A stretch of 40,806 bases of DNA from JAEZKC01 sp046538945 (GTDB lineage Bacteria > Fibrobacterota > Chitinivibrionia > Chitinivibrionales > Chitinispirillaceae): the NCBI GenBank assembly GCA_046538945.1, contig JBKHHW010000010.1, positions 1 through 40,806 on the forward strand. The letters run 5' to 3'. The notes beneath the pieces were generated by a model, which was not told where the DNA came from, did no database searches, and saw only the letters and a program-made list of their open reading frames with translations. Shown piece by piece: positions 1-7,610 of this stretch. The position numbers and the translations under genes are program-made. Every line of letters starts with the position of its first letter. The stretch's first letter is position 1.

Positions 1-107
1 GTGGCAGCGGATTCTGTTTCCCCGTATGCCGGCTCCTCGGCTGTGTATGCTGATTCTGTATCCGTGCCGTAGGCCGAATCTTCCTCCGTGGCAGCGGATT
101 CTGTTTC
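1..107. repeat. Direct repeat inside acidic protein gene
   Basis: The same 20 bases (beginning GTGGCAGCGG) occur at 1-20 and 88-107, in the same reading frame of the minus-strand gene. They encode the ETESAAT unit. The repeat array may continue beyond the window. Confidence 0.6.
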
Positions 108-302
108 ACTGTAAGTGTCCGCACTGTAATCATCTGATTCCGAAGCTGCTTCAGTTTCCGTGGAGTGGGGCGACTCTTCTTCGGTATAAATCGAAGGAAG
201 ATCCTCATCGAAATCACTCCAATCATCTGAAGCAAGAACAGTGAAGGCAGGAAACCATAGCATCATGAATGCAGCTACAGCTTTATTGATCCATTTTCTC
301 AT
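1..302 (-). CDS. Secreted acidic repeat protein, 3' part beyond window
   Basis: The ATG at 302-300 follows a G-rich ribosome site (GGGGGGGTGA) and opens 100 codons that run off the window edge. The first ~24 residues form a signal peptide: a basic start (MRKWINK), a hydrophobic stretch and a likely cleavage after VLA. The mature part is very acidic and rich in Ser, Thr and Glu, with repeated ETESA/DTESA and SAYG/PAYG units. At DNA level a 20-bp stretch at 1-20 recurs at 88-107. It lies 84 bp downstream of acpS on the same strand but has its own promoter-like sequence (355-383). No family is recognised. Low-complexity, probably flexible exported protein; function unknown. Confidence 0.7.
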   Translation of the reverse strand, partial: MRKWINKAVAAFMMLWFPAFTVLASDDWSDFDEDLPSIYTEEESPHSTETEAASESDDYSADTYSETESAATEEDSAYGTDTESAYTAEEPAYGETESAA

Positions 303-354
303 AACTTCACCCCCCCAAACAATTTTGCCCCGATCCCTGCGACCATGAACATAA

Positions 355-383
355 TATATATCGTGACCCGGACAAAATGTAAA
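355..383 (-). promoter_or_regulatory. Promoter-like site for acidic repeat protein
   Basis: Reading the minus strand, TTTACA (383-378), a 17-nt spacer and TATATA (360-355) form a sigma-70-like pair. The expected start is about 46 nt before the ATG at 302. The -35 lies just after the acpS stop codon, so the acidic protein need not depend on acpS transcription. Not experimentally supported. Confidence 0.45.
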
Positions 384-386
384 GCG

Positions 387-767
387 CTACTCGAGTATCA
401 CAATGGCAGCGCAATGGCTCTTTTCGTGACTGATAGATAAGTGGAACATATGAATAAACTCCCTTTGGAGTTCCCCCTTCAACCCGTCGTCACATACATC
501 TATAATGGGTCGGCGACCATCAGCATTGGGCAATACCTGAATACTTTTCCAACCCGACAAGGGCTGGAGATGATCGGGAAGAGCTTTGTAGAAGGCCTCC
601 TTTGCCGCCCAGCGCCCTGCATAATGAGTTGCCGAAAAGGCCTTTCGCGAACACCACTCTATTTCTGACAAGGTGTAGATCTTCTCCAAAAACTGATGTC
701 CGTAGTTTTCCACCATCTTTGAAATTCGATCAATGTCTACAATATCTATTCCTACACCCCTGAACAT
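387..767 (-). CDS. acpS: Holo-[acyl-carrier-protein] synthase
   Basis: Transfers 4'-phosphopantetheine from CoA to the conserved serine of acyl carrier protein, activating it for fatty acid synthesis in the cytoplasm. The 126-aa product has the AcpS hallmarks: N-terminal GIDIVDIDRI with the metal-binding aspartate, the central GRWAAKEAFYKAL helix with its conserved Glu and Lys, and a C-terminal SISHEKSHCAA strand. The length matches the single-domain bacterial AcpS group. I chose the ATG at 767 because GGAG lies about 9 nt upstream and the protein then starts MFRGVGIDIV; the frame stays open to 830 but that extension matches nothing in AcpS. Divergent from the glycosyltransferase gene at 903. 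Confidence 0.93.
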   Translation of the reverse strand: MFRGVGIDIVDIDRISKMVENYGHQFLEKIYTLSEIEWCSRKAFSATHYAGRWAAKEAFYKALPDHLQPLSGWKSIQVLPNADGRRPIIDVCDDGLKGELQREFIHMFHLSISHEKSHCAAIVILE

Positions 768-809
768 ACCAACAGTTCTCCGCTTCACAATACACGAATT
801 CAAACGTAT

Positions 810-838
810 ATTATATATTATTAAATCCACACAAACAA
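810..838 (-). promoter_or_regulatory. Promoter-like site for acpS
   Basis: On the minus strand, TTGTTT (838-833), a 17-nt spacer and a perfect TATAAT (815-810) lie about 43 nt before the acpS ATG. The -35 matches consensus in only three of six positions, but the -10 and spacing are ideal. Located in the 135-bp divergent gap with the glycosyltransferase gene. Confidence 0.5.
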
Positions 839-902
839 CACACTATTTTCCCGGGATGATCAGTAACACTCTAAGAACTCAGATTCTCAGGACTTCTCCA
901 GC

Positions 903-2027
903 ATGCTTCCAACCTCCCTGATCACTCTTATTTCAACGGTTATTATCCTCTACGGAGTGACGATTCTTTTTTTCACGATCATTGTGGCCGGCCGGAAATC
1001 CCGATTTCCAAAATCCCTCCCTACATCCTCCCCCGGTGTTTCGGTAATAATTCCGTTCAGAAACGAAGAACACAACCTGAAACCGCTACTGCAATCATTG
1101 AAAAACCAAAACTACAAAGGAAAATGGGAAATCATTCTAGTTGATGACCATTCATCCGACAAAGGTCCGAAAATCGTTAAAGAAATGCAGAACGAATTCA
1201 ATACAGTTCCACTTCATTTGATTCAACCCGAAAGCTCACACTCCAGCCTGACAAGCAAGCAGCAGGCGCTGGAATCGGGAGTTTCCTCAGCCGCCCATCA
1301 GCTGATCGCCTTTACGGATGCAGATATGGTTCTGCACCCGCAATGGCTCGAAAACCTGGTCCATTCCCAGCATGCCACTCAAAAGGACCTTATTTTTGGA
1401 CATACCATAATAAAAAAGCCGGAAAAAGCATTCGGAATGCTGGAGGCTTTCCAGCTCGAATTTCTCTTTTCCTTCGCCTACGCTTTTTTCAAAGCCGACC
1501 TTACTGGTTCCTGTATGGGAAACAACCTGCTGGTTGTCAAAGATAGCTACTTGAGAAGCGGCGGTCAGAGTGCGATCGGATACAATATTGTGGAGGACCG
1601 TGCGCTGCTTGAGCTTTTCAGGCGCAAAGGGCTCAAAACCGGAGCGGCCGAGCCATTTCTGCCGCTGGCTACTACCCACCCTTCCCGTTCGCTCAATCAG
1701 TTCTATCACCAGATCCGCCGCTGGGCTGCAGGCGGGTGCCACCCCGGTTCCAACCTGTTTGCCGCCGGCATTCTCTTTTCGGTGCAAAACCTGCTCTTTC
1801 TCTTTTCAGTTCTGGGATTCATGCCTTTAATCATTTCCACATTGAGTTTCACGAACTTTTTCCTGAACTGGATATTCCTTATCCTCACATTCAGAAAAAT
1901 TCACTCACCGTTTCGGACGTTACTGTTTCCGCTTTATTATATTTTCCTCATAGCAGAAACAATTCTTTTCGGCTTCTCTCTGCTGTTTCGACCCAGAATC
2001 GAATGGAAAAACAAAACGGTACAATAG
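903..2027 (+). CDS. Membrane-bound family 2 glycosyltransferase
   Basis: Inverting nucleotide-sugar glycosyltransferase, probably acting on a lipid or polyisoprenoid acceptor at the inner membrane. The 374-aa protein has an N-terminal membrane helix (about 5-30), a GT-A domain starting at VSVIIPFRNEE (47-57), the LVDDHS strand (79-84), the metal-binding DAD at 139-141, the ED pair at 231-232, and a QIRRW motif at 270-274 typical of processive or lipid-linked GT2 enzymes. Three more hydrophobic segments follow (about 285-312, 316-331, 340-363). This resembles ceramide glucosyltransferase or HpnI/CrtQ-type enzymes, but the substrate cannot be read from sequence. Its last 25 bases overlap the next gene, indicating co-expression with the radical SAM protein. 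Confidence 0.85.
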   Translation: MLPTSLITLISTVIILYGVTILFFTIIVAGRKSRFPKSLPTSSPGVSVIIPFRNEEHNLKPLLQSLKNQNYKGKWEIILVDDHSSDKGPKIVKEMQNEFNTVPLHLIQPESSHSSLTSKQQALESGVSSAAHQLIAFTDADMVLHPQWLENLVHSQHATQKDLIFGHTIIKKPEKAFGMLEAFQLEFLFSFAYAFFKADLTGSCMGNNLLVVKDSYLRSGGQSAIGYNIVEDRALLELFRRKGLKTGAAEPFLPLATTHPSRSLNQFYHQIRRWAAGGCHPGSNLFAAGILFSVQNLLFLFSVLGFMPLIISTLSFTNFFLNWIFLILTFRKIHSPFRTLLFPLYYIFLIAETILFGFSLLFRPRIEWKNKTVQ

Positions 2028-3025
2028 TGCACGAAAAACCACTTCTCCTTCATTATTATGTTACCAACAGATGCAACGCAAGATGCACATTCTGTTCAAT
2101 CTGGCAGCAAACGCCAAAAAAGGATTCAGATCCCGAAAGCGTCGAAAACAATCTGAAGCAGGCCCGCAGAGCAGGGTGCTCATTTGTAGATTTCACCGGA
2201 GGAGAACCACTTCTTCATCCAGACCTCCCCTCATTTCTGAAAATTGCAAAAAATGTCGGCTACATCACCTCTGTGACCACCAATTGCCTTCTTTTTCCCG
2301 AACGAGTCAAGGAACTTGCAGGACTCATCGATCTGCTCCATTTCAGTATCGACGCGGACACAGCTGAACTTCATGACAGAATACGGGGATGCAGGTCCTA
2401 CGACCGGGTGATCGAAAGTATCGATTCAGCTCTGAAAAACAAGCTCTACCCCGACCTTCTTTTCACCTACACGAAAGAAAACATCGACGCTTTGGAGGGG
2501 ATCTACAACCTGGCCAGACAAAAAAAGCTCATTCTCATTCTTGATCCGGTTTTCAGCACCAGCGGTCCCGACCGGCTCTGCACCGATATTCATAAAAAGG
2601 CCCTCGAGTTTTCCCGCAGACAAGGAGTCTACCTCAATACGGCACACCTGCTTCTGCGCAAGCAGGGTGGAAATCACACCCGTTCGCCTCTGTGCCGGGC
2701 AGTGAGCTCCACTTTGGTGATACTTCCGGACGACTCTCTTGCACTCCCCTGCTATCATCACAGAAATATATCCGTACCGATCAGAGGCAGGCTTTCGGAG
2801 CTTCTGAAAGGGGAAGAACGTTTGAAAGCGCTTTACATGGAGGGAAAATACTCTTTTTGCGAAGGCTGCCACATAAACTGCTATTTCGATCCGTCATACC
2901 AGTACAGATTTGACCGTATGATGAGAGAATCCCTGAAAAGCAAAATGAAGTATGCAGGAACAAAATACCTCGCTTACCTTCGCCCGCCTGTTTTCCCACA
3001 CCTTTTTAAAGGTAAATACAGTTGA
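2003..3025 (+). CDS. Radical SAM protein with SPASM-like C terminus
   Basis: Uses a [4Fe-4S] cluster and S-adenosylmethionine for radical chemistry on an unknown substrate. The 340-aa product has the cluster motif CNARCTFC (Cys 24, 28, 31), GGEP at 66-69, and a second cysteine set (C231, C250, C286, C289, C293) ending in a CxxCxxxC pattern like SPASM/twitch auxiliary-cluster domains. The frame is open upstream to 1736, but that part only copies the glycosyltransferase gene in another frame. I take the ATG at 2003; a GTG at 2027 touching the upstream TAG is an alternative that keeps every motif. The 25-bp overlap with the GT2 gene suggests both act on the same lipid or glycan. HpnH-like or peptide-modifying roles are possible but unproven. 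Confidence 0.85.
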   Translation: MEKQNGTIVHEKPLLLHYYVTNRCNARCTFCSIWQQTPKKDSDPESVENNLKQARRAGCSFVDFTGGEPLLHPDLPSFLKIAKNVGYITSVTTNCLLFPERVKELAGLIDLLHFSIDADTAELHDRIRGCRSYDRVIESIDSALKNKLYPDLLFTYTKENIDALEGIYNLARQKKLILILDPVFSTSGPDRLCTDIHKKALEFSRRQGVYLNTAHLLLRKQGGNHTRSPLCRAVSSTLVILPDDSLALPCYHHRNISVPIRGRLSELLKGEERLKALYMEGKYSFCEGCHINCYFDPSYQYRFDRMMRESLKSKMKYAGTKYLAYLRPPVFPHLFKGKYS

Positions 3026-3148
3026 GAATTGCTTAGTTTTTATTGCCTCTTACCATGAACTAAATTAAATTATAAAAACGGTTATGTTACGGGCTTATAT
3101 GGTACTGCCCTCTACTTAATCGAATAAATCAAATACCCGGAGCTGATT

Positions 3149-3955
3149 ATGAACCTCAAAGATGTGAAATTGCACTTTTTATTTGTGTGTGCAGGTGCTG
3201 TACTGTTCTCTGCCGCTGCGGGAATCGTAACTGTCCCTTCGGACTCAACCAAGACAATAAGTGCTGCAATGAGCGTTGCACAACAGGGCGATACTGTGAA
3301 AGTTAAAGAAGGTGTGTACAAGGAAACCGTATATATAAGCCCGGGAGTTTCCCTTGTTTCCGAAAAACAGTTTGGAGCTGTGATAGACGGTGGCGGCCGA
3401 GGTACAATAGTGACCCTCGGCACCGGTTCATCCATAACCGGTTTTGAAATCAGAAACGGAACCATCGGAGTGCTATCCACCTCTTCTCAAACAAGTGTCG
3501 TTCAATGTAGAATCACACAGAATCAGCAGAGCGGAATCATGTGTGTAGGCAATCTGCCCAAGGTGGAGGACAATCTGATAGTGTTCAACAGAGGGTCAGG
3601 CATTCAGGGATGGGATGTCCGCACCACCAGCGCGTCCATAAATCACAACACCATTGTCTATAACGGGAATCACGGAATAGCTCTGGGCGGAAATTCCGCT
3701 GTGACGGTGGAGAACAACATCATCGCTTTCAACGACCAGTTCGGTATCAAACCGGGCGACGAGGCAGTCAGGGTGGAACTTATAAACAACAATCTGTACA
3801 GGAACACCAAGTTCAGCGGGACTCTGCCGGAGGACAACATAGCAGCTGATCCGATGTTTGTTGATGCAAAAAGACTTGATTTTAATATGATGAAAGAATC
3901 ACAAAGCGTCGGAATGGGAACAGACAACCAGAATCTGGGCGCCAGAATAGAGTAA
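3149..3955 (+). CDS. Exported right-handed beta-helix protein, copy 1
   Basis: The 268-aa protein starts with a signal peptide (hydrophobic 9-24, likely cleavage after SAAAG) and then a parallel beta-helix of the NosD/DUF1565/pectin-lyase type. It contains the TISAAM...GDTVKVKEGVYKE strand, GFEIRNGTIG, and successive N-rich rungs such as NHNTIVYNGNHGIALGG and VENNIIAFN. The start is supported by GGAG 8 nt before the ATG. The fold commonly binds or cleaves polysaccharides, but I see no catalytic signature I can assign, so enzymatic activity is not claimed. It is 35 bp upstream of a close paralogue and heads a three-gene operon ending at the terminator at 7195. Confidence 0.85.
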   Translation: MNLKDVKLHFLFVCAGAVLFSAAAGIVTVPSDSTKTISAAMSVAQQGDTVKVKEGVYKETVYISPGVSLVSEKQFGAVIDGGGRGTIVTLGTGSSITGFEIRNGTIGVLSTSSQTSVVQCRITQNQQSGIMCVGNLPKVEDNLIVFNRGSGIQGWDVRTTSASINHNTIVYNGNHGIALGGNSAVTVENNIIAFNDQFGIKPGDEAVRVELINNNLYRNTKFSGTLPEDNIAADPMFVDAKRLDFNMMKESQSVGMGTDNQNLGARIE

Positions 3956-3990
3956 AGAATGCTAATCCAACCATATATGGGAGTATCGTC

Positions 3991-4809
3991 ATGAATATCA
4001 GGAACGGTATAGCTGCCGCGTTCTCGTGTCTAGCAGGTCTTTTTTTATTTACAACCAGTCAGGCCGCCGTCATCAATGTGCCTTCAAGCGAAGCCAGCAC
4101 GATTTCGGAAGCCATGATCAAGGTCAGAATGGGTGACACGGTATATGTCGCTCCGGGTGTGTACAAGGAACGGGTAGTTATGGCCCCGGGTGTCGCACTG
4201 ATTTCAAAAGACCTTTTCAAAGCCGTCATCGACGGTAAGGGAAAGGGAACCGTGGTGGAAATGTCCAAAAACAGCACGATCTCCGGTTTTGAAATCAGAA
4301 ACGGAACAATCGGCATTTTCTCAAGCGGATCTGGAAACGAGATCACCAGCTGCCGCATCATCAGAAACTGGCAGACCGGTATCATCACAGTAAGGCATCT
4401 TCCCAAAATCCAGGACAACATCATCGCATTCAACCGGGCTTCCGGTATCCAGGGTTGGGATGTGCGTTCAACGTCTGCATCTATTAATCACAACTCCATT
4501 GTCTACAATGGCAACCACGGAGTAGCACTCGGCGGTTCCTCAGAAATAATCATTGAGAACAACGTGATCGCATATAATGAACGATTCGGACTCAAGGTTC
4601 TTTCCGAAGAAGAGAAGATCCAGGTAGCCAACAACAATTTCTACAGAAACCTGTTTGCACCCAGCAAGCCGATTCCATCAGGAAACTTTTCCTTTGATCC
4701 AGCCTTTATAGCACCGAGAACAAATCTGAATTTCAGGTCTGATCCAGCACAGTGCTGTAAGGCGAAGGGTTCGGACAATGAGAATCTTGGAGCACGACTA
4801 ACCTATTAA
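3991..4809 (+). CDS. Exported right-handed beta-helix protein, copy 2
   Basis: This 272-aa paralogue of the upstream gene is more than half identical to it by eye over the helix. It shares GDTVYVAPGVYKE, SGFEIRNGTIG, SGIQGWDVRSTSASINHN and VYNGNHGVALGG. A signal peptide covers about residues 1-25 (cleavage after SQA). GGAG lies upstream of the ATG at suitable spacing. The two copies differ most in the N-terminal third, in the last 60 residues, and in a cysteine pair (QCC) near the C terminus found only here. Tandem duplication with divergence of the ends suggests partner or ligand specialisation. The downstream barrel/TPR gene begins 19 bp later. No catalytic residues assigned. Confidence 0.85.
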   Translation: MNIRNGIAAAFSCLAGLFLFTTSQAAVINVPSSEASTISEAMIKVRMGDTVYVAPGVYKERVVMAPGVALISKDLFKAVIDGKGKGTVVEMSKNSTISGFEIRNGTIGIFSSGSGNEITSCRIIRNWQTGIITVRHLPKIQDNIIAFNRASGIQGWDVRSTSASINHNSIVYNGNHGVALGGSSEIIIENNVIAYNERFGLKVLSEEEKIQVANNNFYRNLFAPSKPIPSGNFSFDPAFIAPRTNLNFRSDPAQCCKAKGSDNENLGARLTY

Positions 4810-4828
4810 TTCATAAGGACAAAACATC

Positions 4829-7171
4829 ATGAGTACTAGTTTCTGTTGTAGGTTTATAAGGACCAGACTTGTCCTGTTGCTGCTGGGCGGGCTGGGGGTT
4901 ATTTCCTCGGTGAAATCAGCCGGTCTACCCGGTGAATACCTGGTTTCCGATCGCTGGCGCCAGCTCTATTCCCATAACTCGGCGATTTCAAACCCTGCGT
5001 TCATCAACGAGGAGAATTATCTTTCGGCAAGATTCCTTTTCGCAAGCACTCTGAAACATTTCTATTCGCACGAAGCCGGAGTCACATATCCTATCGGCCT
5101 ATGGTCAGCTGCCGGCGTGACCTGGGTGATGCAGGGAACAAGTGAATTCGAGTCTACCGACGAACTGGGTGAGGTTATCGATGGGCAGTTAGTCAAAGAC
5201 CAAAATAACTATCTGGCCTTTACATTCGCACATAATATCTGGAGCGGTCTCACATTGGGAATGAACGCCAGTGTGATTCATCAGAATATTCCCCATATTG
5301 CTGAATCTAATGTATCAGGCGGGCCACAACTCGGATTTGGTGTGGATCTGGGTTTGACTTACAAGTTACTCCGTCATCCCCTGCTGGGTACTCATTTACT
5401 CGGTCTTTCCACTCAGAATCTCTTCACTATGATTCTGGACACAGACGAAACCTACACCCGTGCCCTGCGGGCCTCTCTTGCTTCGGATTTCTGGGAAAAA
5501 AGAATTCTTTACGGCGCGGATTTCACTCTGAAAGATATCGGTTCAAATCCAGGTGAATGGTTCCCGGACAGTACGTCCCAGATGGAGTGGGAATTTTCAC
5601 AGAAACTGGGCTTCAACATTCTGAGACTCATCAAGCTCTATGTTCTGTCCGGATGGAACCAGGAGGGATTCGATCACTACGGATTCGCAGCAGGAGCCAA
5701 CATGCCCGGATTCGTCAATGGTCGGGATCTTGAAGGACTGTTACAGTACACTTCTATTTACAATCAGAATACCGGAGATGCTTCACATTTAGCTTTTTAC
5801 CTGCGGGCTGAAGTCGGACATCACAGAGAAGAAATCTATGCCAGAAAAATGGCCAAAGCTTCGACCATGTCTCCAAGCCTTCTCTACAATAAGGCTCTCG
5901 AGGCTTATTACGATGGAAAATGCTACGATGCATACTGGCTTTTTGCCCAGATCAATGTCGATTACCCGGACTTCTTCAAAAACGACTGGGTAAACTACTA
6001 TCTGGGAGCATGTCTTGAGTGCATGGATATGCGTGAGAGTGCTGTTGAGGTATACAAGAAAACAAAAGAAAACTTTTCCCGCAGTGTGGCAGTACCGCAT
6101 GTTGATCTGGGTCTGATGCGCGTATTCTACAGACAGGGCGAGTACGCCTCAGTGGAAAATCAGTTCAATACACTGAATCAGCTGGGTGTTCCCGATTCAA
6201 TCAAACATCACAGTTACTACATCATGGGTCAGTCCGCTATTCAACAGAATGACTACACCCGGGCCCGCGAGCTTTTCACCATGATTCCTGAGACCCACCC
6301 TGATTATGTGTTCGCCTATCACTCTGCGGCGGTTGCCAACATGCTTGCGGACAACATTCAGGGTGCCATTTCCGACCTTGAATCTGTAATCCAGATAGAA
6401 CCCGAAACTGAAGAGCAGAAAGAAGTAATAAACCGCTCCTATGTCTTTCTGGGATATCTCTACTATGAAGACCTCTCAATTGAAGGAGCATTGGCAAGAG
6501 CTGTAACAGCTCTGAGACAAGTTCCAGAGAAAAGCTATTACTACCAGGACGCACTTATGGGATTAGGTTGGACAGCTCTGAAAGCACGGCAGTGGCATGA
6601 TTGTCTGTCAGCCGGATCGAAACTGTCAAAAGTCGCTACTGATCCGGTTCTGCAGTGTGAAGGAAAACTGCTGCAGGCCTATGGCCATTACATGCAGAAG
6701 CAGTACGATAATGCTGTAAAACTTCTGGATGAAGCTTCCGCTAAAATCGAAAGCTACTCGGTTCCCACCGAAGCTGATCTGAGCACTCGCCAATCTGAGT
6801 ACAGCAGTGTAAGATCCCAGTATTCACAGTTGGGATCACAGATGACCGAACTTAGCATGGCCCGCCAGTCCGCGATTGTGCAGAACTCAGTAGACAGCCT
6901 TCGCTCACATCAGAAAGACATGAAGGGTGAAATTGATGATTTCCTCGAGTATACTGATGAATTCGAGCGTAGCAAGTTTTTCGCCAGATCAATCGATGTG
7001 GTCAAGGAAGATATTGACTACGCTCTGGCCAAGATTTCGAAGTACGCCAACACAGGCGAACTGCGGGAATCAATGGATGGAACAGAAAACGAGGCAGAAG
7101 ATATCGACGAAGAACTCGAGGAACTGCGCAAAATGCAGCAGCAACTTGAAGAATCTGGCGAAACTGAATAA
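4829..7171 (+). CDS. Outer-membrane barrel, TPR and coiled-coil protein
   Basis: A 780-aa exported protein. Residues 1-31 form a signal peptide ending near VKSAG. Residues ~32-330 alternate like a beta-barrel with aromatic strand ends; the SNPAFINEENYLSARF start resembles the NPA motif at the mouth of PorV/FadL-like and other outer-membrane barrels. Residues ~340-640 carry helical repeats of TPR type (for example LLYNKALEAYYDGKCYDAYW and AYHSAAVANMLADNIQGAIS). Residues ~650-780 are predicted coiled coil, ending in a highly charged Glu-rich tail. The start has AAGGA upstream. It is the last gene of the beta-helix operon and is followed by a strong terminator. The arrangement suggests an outer-membrane anchor with a periplasmic TPR scaffold for the two beta-helix proteins; this is inference. 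Confidence 0.75.
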   Translation: MSTSFCCRFIRTRLVLLLLGGLGVISSVKSAGLPGEYLVSDRWRQLYSHNSAISNPAFINEENYLSARFLFASTLKHFYSHEAGVTYPIGLWSAAGVTWVMQGTSEFESTDELGEVIDGQLVKDQNNYLAFTFAHNIWSGLTLGMNASVIHQNIPHIAESNVSGGPQLGFGVDLGLTYKLLRHPLLGTHLLGLSTQNLFTMILDTDETYTRALRASLASDFWEKRILYGADFTLKDIGSNPGEWFPDSTSQMEWEFSQKLGFNILRLIKLYVLSGWNQEGFDHYGFAAGANMPGFVNGRDLEGLLQYTSIYNQNTGDASHLAFYLRAEVGHHREEIYARKMAKASTMSPSLLYNKALEAYYDGKCYDAYWLFAQINVDYPDFFKNDWVNYYLGACLECMDMRESAVEVYKKTKENFSRSVAVPHVDLGLMRVFYRQGEYASVENQFNTLNQLGVPDSIKHHSYYIMGQSAIQQNDYTRARELFTMIPETHPDYVFAYHSAAVANMLADNIQGAISDLESVIQIEPETEEQKEVINRSYVFLGYLYYEDLSIEGALARAVTALRQVPEKSYYYQDALMGLGWTALKARQWHDCLSAGSKLSKVATDPVLQCEGKLLQAYGHYMQKQYDNAVKLLDEASAKIESYSVPTEADLSTRQSEYSSVRSQYSQLGSQMTELSMARQSAIVQNSVDSLRSHQKDMKGEIDDFLEYTDEFERSKFFARSIDVVKEDIDYALAKISKYANTGELRESMDGTENEAEDIDEELEELRKMQQQLEESGETE

Positions 7172-7194
7172 AAGGTAAATGCACATTGTTTGAA

Positions 7195-7232
7195 AAGCCG
7201 CCGTTTCTAACCGGCGGCTTTTTTTATTTTTT
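7195..7232 (+). terminator. Rho-independent terminator
   Basis: A perfect 9-bp GC-rich stem (AAGCCGCCG at 7195-7203 with CGGCGGCTT at 7212-7220), an 8-nt loop and a long T tract to 7232 follow the barrel/TPR gene by 23 bp. It closes the 3149-7171 operon. Confidence 0.93.
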
Positions 7233-7610
7233 AACTATTAAGATCTAATATGTTGCTGCTGCCCCTTTTCTTCTGTATTTGAACCGGAAAAACAACGGTA
7301 AAATGCGTAAATATTGGGGAATTTAATTAGGGAACAAACTGATCTGCTGGCCTGAACCGATACGAACCTATTTACAGCAAATTCTGCCAGGATCGCGTAT
7401 GGAAAAATCGGACAGGATTATTTCAGGTTGATTCTTGAACCACTGCCGAATCAGTGCTGAGACCTTGTTGGATCAAGATACCAGCAACAAATTTCTTGTA
7501 TTGAGTCCTGCAATCAAGTATTGTCTATATTACTGAATAGAATCGATTTCCTGCTATGTCATATGACTAGCCTGTTGTAAATACATTTTCAACACGTTTC
7601 AAGCGCTATC
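7233..7610. other. Intergenic region before kinase gene
   Basis: These 378 bases lie between the terminator and the kinase ATG. I see no convincing coding frame, RNA gene or clear promoter pair. Several AT-rich blocks (around 7515-7545) could hold a -10 element, but none has a good -35 at proper spacing. Confidence 0.4.

Noticed and set aside
1736..2002. N-terminal extension of the radical SAM gene
   Set aside because: This part overlaps the glycosyltransferase gene in another frame, has no similarity to radical SAM proteins, and the ATG at 2003 keeps all motifs.
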